From the NCBI GenBank assembly GCA_965277775.1, contig OZ255843.1, positions 1,178,001 through 1,242,000 on the forward strand: a DNA stretch of 64,000 bases, given 5' to 3'. Both the position numbers and the translations under genes were made by a program. Of this stretch, positions 42,932-50,618 are shown piece by piece; the stretch's first letter is position 1, and each line of letters begins with the position of its first letter. The notes under the pieces were generated by a model that was not told the origin of the DNA, made no database searches, and worked only from the letters and a program-made list of their open reading frames with translations. The stretch comes from G965195345 sp965277775. GTDB taxonomy: Bacteria; Pseudomonadota; Gammaproteobacteria; CAKMZV01.

Positions 42932-43489
42932 TTAGATGATCATCAAATCTTTTTCTTTCTCAGCCAGAACGTCGTCAACGATTGAGATGAGTTGATCGGT
43001 AGAATTTTGAATGATTTCTTCCTCTCGACGGGTTTCATCTTCTGAAATTTCCTTGTCTTTGAGGCGTTTTTTTAAGTCTTGGTTGGCATCACGACGAATA
43101 TTTCTTATGGCAATTCGCGCTTTCTCAGCCTCTTCCTTGGCAACTTTAATCAGCTCGTGGCGACGCTGCTCGGTTAAAGTGGGCATAGGCAAACGAATCA
43201 CATCACCAGATGTGGCAGGATTCAAACCCAAATCAGAAGCCAATATGGCTTTTTCAATGGCCTGTACCATTGATTTTTCCCATGGGGAGATGCTCAAGGT
43301 CTGGGCATTTTCAACCAAAACATTGGCAACTTGATTGATGGGCACCATTGAACCGTAATAATCAACCGATAGATTGTCCAAAATTGAAGGATGAGCTCGA
43401 CCAGTGCGCAACCTGCTTAGTTGATGTTTAAGCGAATCAACCGCTTTTTGCATTTTTTCTTGAATTTCTTGATTGAGTATATCTGACAT
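42932..43489 (-). CDS. frr: Ribosome recycling factor
   Basis: Splits post-termination ribosomes together with EF-G. The 185 residues have the family features LSRLRTGRAHPSILDNL (about 24-40), ITxPWE-like SISPWEKSMVQAIEKAI near 72, GDVIRLPMPTLTEQRRHEL near 98 and the C-terminal helix. ACGGA lies 7 bp before the ATG. It lies 19 bp after pyrH. Confidence 0.98.
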   Translation of the reverse strand: MSDILNQEIQEKMQKAVDSLKHQLSRLRTGRAHPSILDNLSVDYYGSMVPINQVANVLVENAQTLSISPWEKSMVQAIEKAILASDLGLNPATSGDVIRLPMPTLTEQRRHELIKVAKEEAEKARIAIRNIRRDANQDLKKRLKDKEISEDETRREEEIIQNSTDQLISIVDDVLAEKEKDLMII

Positions 43490-43508
43490 AATTATTCCGT
43501 TCTAATGA

Positions 43509-44222
43509 TTACCGGTTTGATTCATTACCATCGCACTCGTCTGATACCAGCGTCCCCACAGGCTTACCAGCAATAATATCTGCAACGACTTTGTCACTGT
43601 TGATGTTGCAAACTTGGATGGGTAGCTTATGATCCCTGCACAGAGCAAATGCGGTTAAATCCATAACCTTTAAGTTTTTAACAATGGCTTCATTATAACT
43701 AAGAGTGTTATAACGGGTTGCATCAGAATTTTCTTTAGGGTCACAGTCGTAGATGCCATCCACTTGAGTGGTCTTCAATAATTTATCTGCATGAATTTGT
43801 ATGCCCCTCAAAGCGGCACAACTGTCTGTGGTAAAGAAGGGATTGCCCGTGCCACCGACAAAAATCATTACAATGTTATGATTCAGATCATCCAACGCTT
43901 GGGCATAGTCCCAGGGCTGAACGCCCAGAGATGGGAAGCTCGACATGACCTTAGCCGGAATGTTTAGGCCGTGCAATGTGGTTTGAAGCGCCAGCCCATT
44001 CATAATGGTGGCGTGCATGCCCATTTGATCAGCGACCACACGGTCCATATGCGCCACTTGGCCACCACGGATCCAATTGCCACCGCCAATCACCACACCG
44101 AGTTGCCACCGCGCCTCGCAAAACAGGCTGATTTTTTTAGCAATCTGCGCCAAGGCCGATTCACTGACGCCAAAACGATCCCCCAGTTTTTCGCCACTCA
44201 GTTTGAGTAATATTCTGGGCAT
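43509..44222 (-). CDS. pyrH: UMP kinase
   Basis: Amino-acid-kinase-fold enzyme phosphorylating UMP; hexameric and feedback-controlled by UTP in relatives. The 237 residues start MPRILLKLSGEKLGD and contain VVIGGGNWIRGGQVA near 40, ATIMNGLALQTTL near 70, FVGGTGNPFFTTDSCAALR near 124 and the C-terminal VADIIAGKPVGTLV. The ATG at 44222, 8 bp after the tsf stop, is chosen over an upstream one 20 codons away because it matches the conserved N-terminus and has AGGT before it. Confidence 0.97.
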   Translation of the reverse strand: MPRILLKLSGEKLGDRFGVSESALAQIAKKISLFCEARWQLGVVIGGGNWIRGGQVAHMDRVVADQMGMHATIMNGLALQTTLHGLNIPAKVMSSFPSLGVQPWDYAQALDDLNHNIVMIFVGGTGNPFFTTDSCAALRGIQIHADKLLKTTQVDGIYDCDPKENSDATRYNTLSYNEAIVKNLKVMDLTAFALCRDHKLPIQVCNINSDKVVADIIAGKPVGTLVSDECDGNESNR

Positions 44223-44229
44223 GGTTGAC

Positions 44230-45114
44230 CTATGATTTTGCTGAAGCAACCTGATCTGCGACTTCTTGCGCGAAGTTGTCAACTTTCTTTTCTATGCCTT
44301 CACCGACTTCAAATCGGACAAAACTCAGAACGCTGGCAGATTGCCCTTTTAGCAGTTGATTGATGGTTTGATCTGGATCTTTTACAAAAGGTTGATTGAC
44401 CAAAGTGATGGTTTTCAAAAATTTATTGATCTGACCTTGAACGATTTTATCAATAATGTTTTCAGGCTTTCCAGATTGTTTGGCCTGTTCAGCAAAAATG
44501 GCGCGCTCTTTTTCGATCAGAGTCGGGTCAACTTGTTGTTCATCCAATGCTTGGGGCTTTAATGCTGCAATATGCATGGCAACGTCTTTACCCAAAGCAT
44601 CATCGCCACCGTCTAAGGCAGCCAGCACGCCAATCTTAACACCATGATTGTAATAAGAGATTTGACCGCCCTGAATCAGGTGAGCCCGACGAACAGTGAT
44701 GTTTTCGCCAAGCTTGGCAATCAATACCCGACGACATTCTTCTACGGTTTTGCCGTCACTCAGCGTGCGGTTATTAAGTGCTTCAATGTCAGTGGTTGAA
44801 GATGACAGGGCTAAGGCGGCGACCGCATCTGCAAAGTCAATAAAATCTTGACCCTTGGCCACGAAATCTGTTTCACAATTGATTTCAGCAATGACCGCTT
44901 GTGTGCCATCGTCTGATCGTTTGGTGACAATGCAGCCATCAGCCGCAATTCGACCCGCTTTTTTATCGGCCTGAGCCATGCCTTTCTTGCGCATGGTTTC
45001 TACAGCGAGTTCAAGGTCACCCTGGCTTTCTACCAACGCTTTCTTGCACGCCATCATACCAGCGCCTGTGCGCTCACGCAATGTTTTTACGAGGCTTGCA
45101 GTAATGGTTGTCAT
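44230..45114 (-). CDS. tsf: Elongation factor Ts
   Basis: Guanine nucleotide exchange factor for EF-Tu. The 294 residues contain the N-terminal UBA-like domain TASLVKTLRERTGAGMMACK (4-23), AEINCETDFVAKGQDF near 71 with the conserved Asp-Phe that inserts into EF-Tu, and the long core domain. It overlaps rpsB by ATGA, so both genes share one transcript. Confidence 0.98.
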   Translation of the reverse strand: MTTITASLVKTLRERTGAGMMACKKALVESQGDLELAVETMRKKGMAQADKKAGRIAADGCIVTKRSDDGTQAVIAEINCETDFVAKGQDFIDFADAVAALALSSSTTDIEALNNRTLSDGKTVEECRRVLIAKLGENITVRRAHLIQGGQISYYNHGVKIGVLAALDGGDDALGKDVAMHIAALKPQALDEQQVDPTLIEKERAIFAEQAKQSGKPENIIDKIVQGQINKFLKTITLVNQPFVKDPDQTINQLLKGQSASVLSFVRFEVGEGIEKKVDNFAQEVADQVASAKS

Positions 45115-46136
45115 GATGATTTCTTCTCCGTATCAGAGGCTTGTTCTTTGGACTCAGTGACTTCTACAGCTTCGGTCGCTTCTTTTGCAAGCACTGCTTC
45201 TTCAGTGGATTCTGCGGCTTCTTCTGCAGGCGCCACATCTGCAGTGGATTCTGCGACTTCTTCTACGGGCGCCACTTCTTCAGGTGCAGCTTCTGCTTCA
45301 ACCGCTGTTTCAGCTGTTTCACTGGCTTTGGCCACTTCTACAGCTTCAGCAGTGTCTTGAACAGCATCGGCATTTTCTTCATTGGTAGCCTCAGAGTCAG
45401 TTACGCTGTCTTCAGTCTCTGCCTGTACTTCCACGAATTCTTCAACGATGTCAACATTGGCATTCATAATGGCCTCAGTCACGTGGGAAATGTAATACTC
45501 AATCACTCTACGGCCATCGTCGTTACTTGGGATGACGTAATCGACATTGATCGGAGAGCTATTGGTATCGACCACAGCAACGACGGGGATTTTTTTCGCC
45601 AGCGCCTTTGCTTCTGAAATGGCAATGTGTTCATGGCGTGCATCGATTATAAAAATTGCATCGGGCATGCTTTCCATGTCTTTGATGCCTTTTAGGTTGC
45701 GACTGAGTTTTTCCATTTCGCGCGTTCGCAGCAAGGCTTCTTTTTTGGTGATTTTTTCAAAAGAGCCATTGGCCGATTGCGATTCCAGTTCTTTTAAGCG
45801 ATTGATGGACTGTTTGATGGTTTTAAAGTTGGTTAACATGCCCCCCAACCAGCGATGTGAGACATAAGGCATGCCACAGCGTTCAGCGTACTGCTCAATG
45901 ATTTTTCCAGCGCTGCGTTTGGTACCAACAAATAACACGGTTCCGTTATTTGCGGCAATGCTTGAAATAAAATTTAACGCATCCTCAATCATTGGGACGG
46001 TTTTTTCTAAGTTCAAGATGTGGATGTTATTGCGCACGCCGTAAACGTATTCGTGCATTTTAGGATTCCAAAAGCGTTTTTGGTGGCCGAAATGCGCCCC
46101 AATTTTGAATAACTCTTGTATTTTAATTTCAGACAT
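45111..46136 (-). CDS. rpsB: 30S ribosomal protein S2 with an acidic C-terminal extension
   Basis: Small-subunit protein needed for S1 binding. Residues 1-236 match ordinary S2: IQELFKIGAHFGHQKRFWNPKM, YGVRNNIHILNLEKT, VLFVGTKRSA, HRWLGGMLTNFKTI, and AIFIIDARHEHIAISEA. Residues 237-341 are an added low-complexity tail of Glu, Ala, Val, Ser and Thr with no aromatic residues, containing a 13-residue tandem repeat (EEVAPVEEVAEST then ADVAPAEEAAEST). E. coli S2 has 241 residues and no such tail. AAGGA lies 4-5 bp before the ATG. Transcribed with tsf. Confidence 0.97.
   Translation of the reverse strand: MSEIKIQELFKIGAHFGHQKRFWNPKMHEYVYGVRNNIHILNLEKTVPMIEDALNFISSIAANNGTVLFVGTKRSAGKIIEQYAERCGMPYVSHRWLGGMLTNFKTIKQSINRLKELESQSANGSFEKITKKEALLRTREMEKLSRNLKGIKDMESMPDAIFIIDARHEHIAISEAKALAKKIPVVAVVDTNSSPINVDYVIPSNDDGRRVIEYYISHVTEAIMNANVDIVEEFVEVQAETEDSVTDSEATNEENADAVQDTAEAVEVAKASETAETAVEAEAAPEEVAPVEEVAESTADVAPAEEAAESTEEAVLAKEATEAVEVTESKEQASDTEKKSS
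45203..45280. repeat. 39-bp tandem duplication inside rpsB tail
   Basis: Copy 1 at 45203-45241 and copy 2 at 45242-45280 match at 34 of 39 positions by hand comparison. The unit is in frame and encodes the 13-residue repeat in the acidic S2 tail. Confidence 0.85.
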
Positions 46137-46198
46137 ATTTTCCTTTGTCTTGTAGAGAATAAATGTAGCAGTCCCTCAATCGCATGGCGCGACCACAG

Positions 46199-46235
46199 TA
46201 AAAGTCAAAAACCGCTGAAGTGCATCGCTTCTGCG
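46199..46235 (-). terminator. Terminator-like hairpin in the rpsB leader
   Basis: On the minus strand CGCAGAAG and CTTCAGCG can pair (8 positions, one A-A mismatch) around a 7-nt loop at 46213-46235, followed by GGTTTTTGACTTTT. It lies about 65 nt before rpsB. It could terminate readthrough from clpP or act as an attenuator for the rpsB-tsf transcript. Confidence 0.5.
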
Positions 46236-46414
46236 AGTCTATAACCAACCGTACAAGCGCCTTTGTTTAGGCTACTGTATTATTCTCAGGGTTTAACCTC
46301 CGCTTATCCCAGTGAATAAATAATCTCAATGTGTCTCAACCATTTAGATAAATGATTGTGGCGGTTCAAGATCATCACCCCATTCACTGTGTCGATGAAG
46401 CGTGTGTTTTAGTA

Positions 46415-46430
46415 TGAGACAAATGTCTCA
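46415..46430. promoter_or_regulatory. Inverted repeat near the rpsB transcription start
   Basis: TGAGACA-AA-TGTCTCA is a perfect 7-bp inverted repeat 20 bp inside the -10 box at 46451-46456. A further TGAGACA half-site occurs on the minus strand near 46335-46341. Candidate operator or leader hairpin; no regulator is identified. Confidence 0.45.
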
Positions 46431-46450
46431 GTTTATTTAATTAGGCGCGC

Positions 46451-46479
46451 TTTATACCAAATAAAGGGTGTTTTTTCAA
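46451..46479 (-). promoter_or_regulatory. Strong sigma-70 promoter of rpsB-tsf
   Basis: On the minus strand TTGAAA (46474-46479), a 17-bp spacer, and TATAAA (46451-46456). It lies in the 368-bp gap between clpP and rpsB and would give a leader of about 305 nt, long enough for the structured S2 control region known in gammaproteobacteria. The rest of this gap holds the inverted repeat and hairpin listed separately. Confidence 0.65.
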
Positions 46480-46504
46480 CAGATATTTGGTGAAATTGAC
46501 GGTT

Positions 46505-47128
46505 CTATTCTCGATTGACCAGAATTTCATCAACCAATCTATAACTTTTGGCCTCATCAGCGCTTAAATAATAGTCACGATCCGTGTCTTTTGCGATCTT
46601 ATCTATGGGCTGATCGGTGTGTTTGGCCAAAATTTGATTGAGTTGATTTTTGGCTTTTAGTATTTCTTGGGCATGTATTTCAATGTCGCTGGCTTGTCCC
46701 TGGTAGCCCCCCAATGGTTGATGAATCATCACCCTTGAGTTTGGCAAGCAAAACCGTTTGCCTGCGGCACCAGCGGCCAATAAAAGCGCACCCATGCTGG
46801 CGGCTTGGCCCAAACACATGGTGCTCACATCTGGCGCAATGAACTGCATGGTGTCATACACAGCAAGACCCGCACTCACGGTTCCACCCGGTGAATTGAT
46901 GTAAAAATGAATGTCTTTTTTGGCGTTTTCTGATTCAAGGAAAAGCAATTGAGCAATCACCAGATTAGCGGTTTCATCGGTCACAGGACCCACTAAAAAA
47001 ATCACCCGTTCTCTGAGTAGGCGCGAGTAAATGTCAAAAGCGCGCTCGCTGCGTCCACTTTGTTCAACAACCATTGGGACAAGGCTGTTGTTGTCAATGT
47101 CTAGATTGTTTTTGTTTAGCATGCTCAT
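46505..47128 (-). CDS. clpP: ATP-dependent Clp protease proteolytic subunit
   Basis: Serine protease chamber of ClpXP/ClpAP. The 207 residues carry the catalytic triad Ser111 (GQAASMGALL), His136 (MIHQPLGG) and Asp185 (DTDRDYYLSA), in the same numbering as E. coli ClpP precursor. It starts 2 bp after tig. The clpX gene, which normally follows clpP, is absent; rpsB lies next after a 368-bp gap. Confidence 0.98.
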   Translation of the reverse strand: MSMLNKNNLDIDNNSLVPMVVEQSGRSERAFDIYSRLLRERVIFLVGPVTDETANLVIAQLLFLESENAKKDIHFYINSPGGTVSAGLAVYDTMQFIAPDVSTMCLGQAASMGALLLAAGAAGKRFCLPNSRVMIHQPLGGYQGQASDIEIHAQEILKAKNQLNQILAKHTDQPIDKIAKDTDRDYYLSADEAKSYRLVDEILVNRE

Positions 47129-47130
47129 TG

Positions 47131-48441
47131 TTATTCCGATTTTGTGGTTTCTTTAAACGATTGTTGCTGCGCTTTCAGGGTGGCTTCACTCAAGACTTTT
47201 TCAACGACTTGGCGTTCTAATACGGCATTTTCCAAATCGGCTCTAACGGCTTTGTTATTCATAAAATACTGCCGAGCTTCTTCAGCATTTGGATACTGGC
47301 TGACTTGATCGTCAACCATTTCATCTAACAATTTGGAGTCTATTGTTAGTTCTGACTGCTGAATGATGCTATAGAATATAAGCCCAACGCGCACACGTTT
47401 CTGAACATTTTCGCGCATTTCATCGTTCAATAAGTCGGTTTTTTCTGAGATCGGTTGATTCGCCATTTTCTGACGTTCTTGAATTTGTTTGACGATGGTT
47501 TCCGTTTCCTGTGCAATCATCGCTTCAGGGATGGGAAAATCGTTTTCTTTTAACAAGGCGTCAATTGTCGATTCACGGTTTTTTTGGTAGTCCAAACCTT
47601 TGGCTTCGCGTTCTAACCGAGTTTTTATATCGTTTCTCAAATCGTCTATCAAACCCGAGGCAATGCCAAGACGCTTGATGAACGACTCGTCAAGGGTACT
47701 TTCAATCTTTTCTTCAATCGAATGAACTTTGAATTTAAATTGTGCCGCTTTTCCAGCCAAGTGCTGAGCGTGATATTGCTCAGGAAAAGTGACGTCAACG
47801 GTTTTTTCATCGTTGGGTTTCATGCCAATAATGCCTTCTTCAAAACCAGGGATCATCTGACCTTCACCAAGCACCATCTTATGATTTTCGGCTTTTCCGC
47901 CTTCAAAAGCGACGTCGTCTAAAAAGCCCTCAAAATCCATGGTGATTTGATCACCCGTTTTTGAAGCTCTGTCAACACTTGCCCATGAAGCGTGCGATGA
48001 ACGCATTTTCTCTACCATGTCGTCAATGTCGGTGTCCTCAATGACGGTATTTATGGTGTTGATTTTTAATTTTTTATGATCCGCTAGGGTAAATTCTGGA
48101 TATATCTCAAACACCGCGGTAAACGAAGCTTTTTCTAAATCCTTTACATCTAAGTCTTGAAAGTCTGGGGTGCCGACCGGGTTTAGTTCGAGTTGCTTGA
48201 GCCCCGCACTATAAGCCTTGTCAACGCGATCATTGATTACCTCCAGAAACACTTCCTGACCATATTGTTGTTGCATGATTGACATGGGGATTTTGCCAGG
48301 TCGGAAGCCGTTTAATTTGACTTTGTTTTTCAACCGACCCAATCTTTGAGTGACTTCTTGTGAGACATTTTCTGCGGCAAATTCGACAGTCATTCGGTGC
48401 TCTAATGGCTTGTCCTTATTGGTCGTAAAGGTTGCTTTCAT
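47131..48441 (-). CDS. tig: Trigger factor
   Basis: Ribosome-bound chaperone with peptidyl-prolyl isomerase activity. The 436 residues contain the L23-binding signature GFRPGKIPMSIMQQQYG (about 45-61), an FKBP-type PPIase domain (about 155-245; MDFEGFLDDVAFEGG and MIPGFEEGIIGM), and the helical chaperone arms at the C-terminus. tig-clpP order is conserved. Confidence 0.97.
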   Translation of the reverse strand: MKATFTTNKDKPLEHRMTVEFAAENVSQEVTQRLGRLKNKVKLNGFRPGKIPMSIMQQQYGQEVFLEVINDRVDKAYSAGLKQLELNPVGTPDFQDLDVKDLEKASFTAVFEIYPEFTLADHKKLKINTINTVIEDTDIDDMVEKMRSSHASWASVDRASKTGDQITMDFEGFLDDVAFEGGKAENHKMVLGEGQMIPGFEEGIIGMKPNDEKTVDVTFPEQYHAQHLAGKAAQFKFKVHSIEEKIESTLDESFIKRLGIASGLIDDLRNDIKTRLEREAKGLDYQKNRESTIDALLKENDFPIPEAMIAQETETIVKQIQERQKMANQPISEKTDLLNDEMRENVQKRVRVGLIFYSIIQQSELTIDSKLLDEMVDDQVSQYPNAEEARQYFMNNKAVRADLENAVLERQVVEKVLSEATLKAQQQSFKETTKSE

Positions 48442-48504
48442 GAATTTTTATGATCAAAGGGTTAAAGGGATCGTAGAAGTTGGATTCAAAGTGCGGTTCG
48501 GATA

Positions 48505-48523
48505 AAGGTTTCAACAAACCTTA
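48505..48523. repeat. Small inverted repeat upstream of tig
   Basis: AAGGTTT and AAACCTT flank a 4-nt CAAC loop, 64-82 bp upstream of the tig start and downstream of rpmJ. No long U-tract follows in either direction. It may be a weak rpmJ terminator or a leader hairpin of tig. Confidence 0.35.
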
Positions 48524-48592
48524 TTCGATCAGACTCAAGTGGCGCTTAATCAGCGTTGTTGGCCACTCAATGTCCATATTGTGGGCAGAATC

Positions 48593-48718
48593 TTAACGTT
48601 GACGAGCCTTGAATCGAGGGTCTGTCTTACAGATAACAAACACTTTGCCACGACGGCGTACGATTTGACAATCTCTGTGTCTAGATTTGGCAGATTTTAA
48701 AGAAGATAGAATTTTCAT
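48593..48718 (-). CDS. rpmJ: 50S ribosomal protein L36, type B (zinc-free)
   Basis: Tiny 41-residue ribosomal protein. The translation begins MKILSSLKSAKSRHRDCQIV and continues with the basic RRRGK, VFVICK and DPRFKARQR, which matches the YkgO/type-B L36. It lacks the C-x2-C and C-x-n-H zinc ligands of the C+ form, having only two isolated cysteines. Recognised by motif, since it is short. It lies 151 bp upstream of tig. Zinc-free paralogues often replace the zinc form under zinc limitation; whether a C+ copy exists elsewhere is not visible. Confidence 0.93.
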   Translation of the reverse strand: MKILSSLKSAKSRHRDCQIVRRRGKVFVICKTDPRFKARQR

Positions 48719-48830
48719 GTTAAATTACGATTATGGTGAATATTGTCATTAAGCGTCTTGAGCCACTAATCTTAGAAAAAACAAGCGTTTATCCAATTTA
48801 GACGGTGCGCGCCTTTATTCAAAGGACGGG

Positions 48831-48836
48831 ATTATA
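48831..48836 (-). promoter_or_regulatory. -10 element upstream of rpmJ
   Basis: A perfect TATAAT on the minus strand 113 bp before the rpmJ start; no convincing -35 box. Just downstream, CCTTT-GAAT-AAAGG could form a small hairpin at the 5' end of the transcript. Confidence 0.45.
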
Positions 48837-48893
48837 CTAAATTCATGAGCGGAAGTTTTGATTTATCCCATTAAAAAGGCATTTAACAGGCAA

Positions 48894-48915
48894 TTTGAGC
48901 AAAAATTTGCCCAAA
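48894..48915 (-). terminator. Possible terminator of the dmd operon
   Basis: On the minus strand TTTGGGCAAA and TTTGCTCAAA pair over 10 positions (one G-U) around a 2-nt loop, 22 bp after the dmdB-type ligase stop. A U-run appears only about 20 nt further on, so termination efficiency is uncertain. Confidence 0.4.
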
Positions 48916-48936
48916 TCTTCGCTCTGTGTCTAAAAA

Positions 48937-50571
48937 TCAGGTATTGCTCAAGGTGTTTCTGAGTTTGAACTTCTGAATTTTACCAGTGACGGTTTTGGGC
49001 AATGTACAAAACACGTAGTTTTTCGGGACTTTAAAACCAGCCAAATGCTGACGACAGAAGGCATCCAATTCAGCTGCATCGGTGTGGGCGGTTTCCTTCA
49101 ACTCAATAAAGGCGCAAGGCACTTCCCCCCATTTTTCATCGGCTTGAGCCACGACGGCAGCGACTGAAACGGCGGGGTGATTGTATAGGGTGGCTTCGAT
49201 TTCTACAGAAGAAATATTTTCACCGCCCGAGATAATGACATCCTTCAAGCGATCGCGGATTTGGACATAGCCATTTTCTTGCCAAGTCGCGACGTCTCCA
49301 GTATGAAACCAACCATCGGCAAAAGCACGCTCCGTTTGCTCAGGGGCTTTATAGTAGCCTTTCATCACGGCATTGCCACGGATGAGAATTTCGCCTTCGG
49401 TATCAGAGTCTTGAGGGATGAGCTCGCCAGAGTCCAAAGATTGTAGCTGCACGGCCTCATTCATGGGGAAAGTAACGCCTTGCCAGCTTTTAATTTCTGC
49501 CCGTTCTTGATCATCGCGTTGGTCCCATTTTGACTGCCACAAACATTGAGTAACGTGACCATAAGTCTCGGTTAGACCATAAACTTGGGTGACTTTAAAA
49601 TTAAGTTTTTCCATCGCAATGAAAATTGCGGGCGGCGGGGGTGCACCCGCGGTAAAGACATTAACAACATGATCGATGGTCCGTTGTTCAGAGGGTGGTG
49701 CATTAGCCAATAGCCCAAGTACGATGGGCGCACCGCCCATGTGCGTGATGCGGTGTTCGGCAATGTCGTCAAAAACCCGTTTGGCGGTAATGACTCGACA
49801 GCAAACAATGGAGCCGGCCATCAAACACATTGTCCAACTATGCCCCCAACCATTGCAATGAAACAGTGGAACGGTGGCCAAATAAACGGCGTGCATGGGT
49901 AATTCCCAAGCAGCGATTGTGCCCATGCTCATGAGGTAAGAGCCCCGATGATGATAGACCACGCCTTTGGGTTTGCCCGAAGTCCCTGAGGTGTAGTTCA
50001 GGGTCAGCGCTTGCCATTCATCCTCAGGCAAGTGTGCGTCAGCGAGAATTTCTTCTGTTATAGGGGTTTCAGCAAGCAGCGCTTCATACTCAAAATCCCC
50101 CAAGGTTGAAGTGACATTTTCTTGTAAATCATCGACTCGAATAATAGGGATATCCAAACCTTCATCTTGGATGATCTTGGACGCTGTTTCAATAAACTGG
50201 CTGTCAACAATCAGCAGTTTGCTGTCGGCATGTTTGAGTATATAGCTGATAGTAGCAGGTTCTAACCGATAATTGATGGTGTTCAACACCGCCCCGCACA
50301 TGGGGACGCCAAAATGGGCTTCAACCATCTCAGGCGTATTGGTCAAAAGCGCAGAAACGGTGTCTCCCAACTGAATGCCCTTGTTTTTCAATGCGGTGGC
50401 CAATTTTTTGGTGCGCACGTGTACTTCTGACCAGGTATAACGTCTTTTGCCGTAAATGACCGCCAAATGATCTGGGAAGATGGCCGCAGTACGTCCCATG
50501 AAAGACAGGGGACTGAGTGGCACATAATTGGCTTGATTGGGCTGGAGTTGTTGATAGTGTTTATGCGACAT
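48937..50571 (-). CDS. dmdB: Acyl-CoA synthetase, probable 3-methylmercaptopropionyl-CoA ligase (DmdB-like)
   Basis: AMP-forming ligase expected to activate 3-methylmercaptopropionate, the product of DmdA, to its CoA thioester. The 544 residues show the adenylation P-loop YTSGTSGKPKGVVYHH near residue 192, the YGLTETYG motif near 333, GWFHTGDVA near 420, and the C-terminal catalytic lysine in KTVTGKIQKFKLR near 527. It also resembles medium-chain acyl-CoA ligases; the substrate is inferred from its place 47 bp downstream of dmdA. Related DmdB enzymes are known to be promiscuous. Confidence 0.8.
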   Translation of the reverse strand: MSHKHYQQLQPNQANYVPLSPLSFMGRTAAIFPDHLAVIYGKRRYTWSEVHVRTKKLATALKNKGIQLGDTVSALLTNTPEMVEAHFGVPMCGAVLNTINYRLEPATISYILKHADSKLLIVDSQFIETASKIIQDEGLDIPIIRVDDLQENVTSTLGDFEYEALLAETPITEEILADAHLPEDEWQALTLNYTSGTSGKPKGVVYHHRGSYLMSMGTIAAWELPMHAVYLATVPLFHCNGWGHSWTMCLMAGSIVCCRVITAKRVFDDIAEHRITHMGGAPIVLGLLANAPPSEQRTIDHVVNVFTAGAPPPPAIFIAMEKLNFKVTQVYGLTETYGHVTQCLWQSKWDQRDDQERAEIKSWQGVTFPMNEAVQLQSLDSGELIPQDSDTEGEILIRGNAVMKGYYKAPEQTERAFADGWFHTGDVATWQENGYVQIRDRLKDVIISGGENISSVEIEATLYNHPAVSVAAVVAQADEKWGEVPCAFIELKETAHTDAAELDAFCRQHLAGFKVPKNYVFCTLPKTVTGKIQKFKLRNTLSNT

Positions 50572-50618
50572 GATTAAGTCTCTTGCAAGTTAAAAAAAGG
50601 TTGGCAGACGAATGATCA

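Noticed and set aside
45141..45617. Long plus-strand frames opposite rpsB
   Set aside because: They are shadows of the repetitive Glu/Ala codons in the S2 tail and read as Phe/Cys/Ser-rich low complexity.
33600..48720. Possible CRISPR array or phage remnant in the long minus-strand region
   Set aside because: All genes are conserved housekeeping genes, and no regularly spaced repeats, integrase or transposase were found here or elsewhere in the window.
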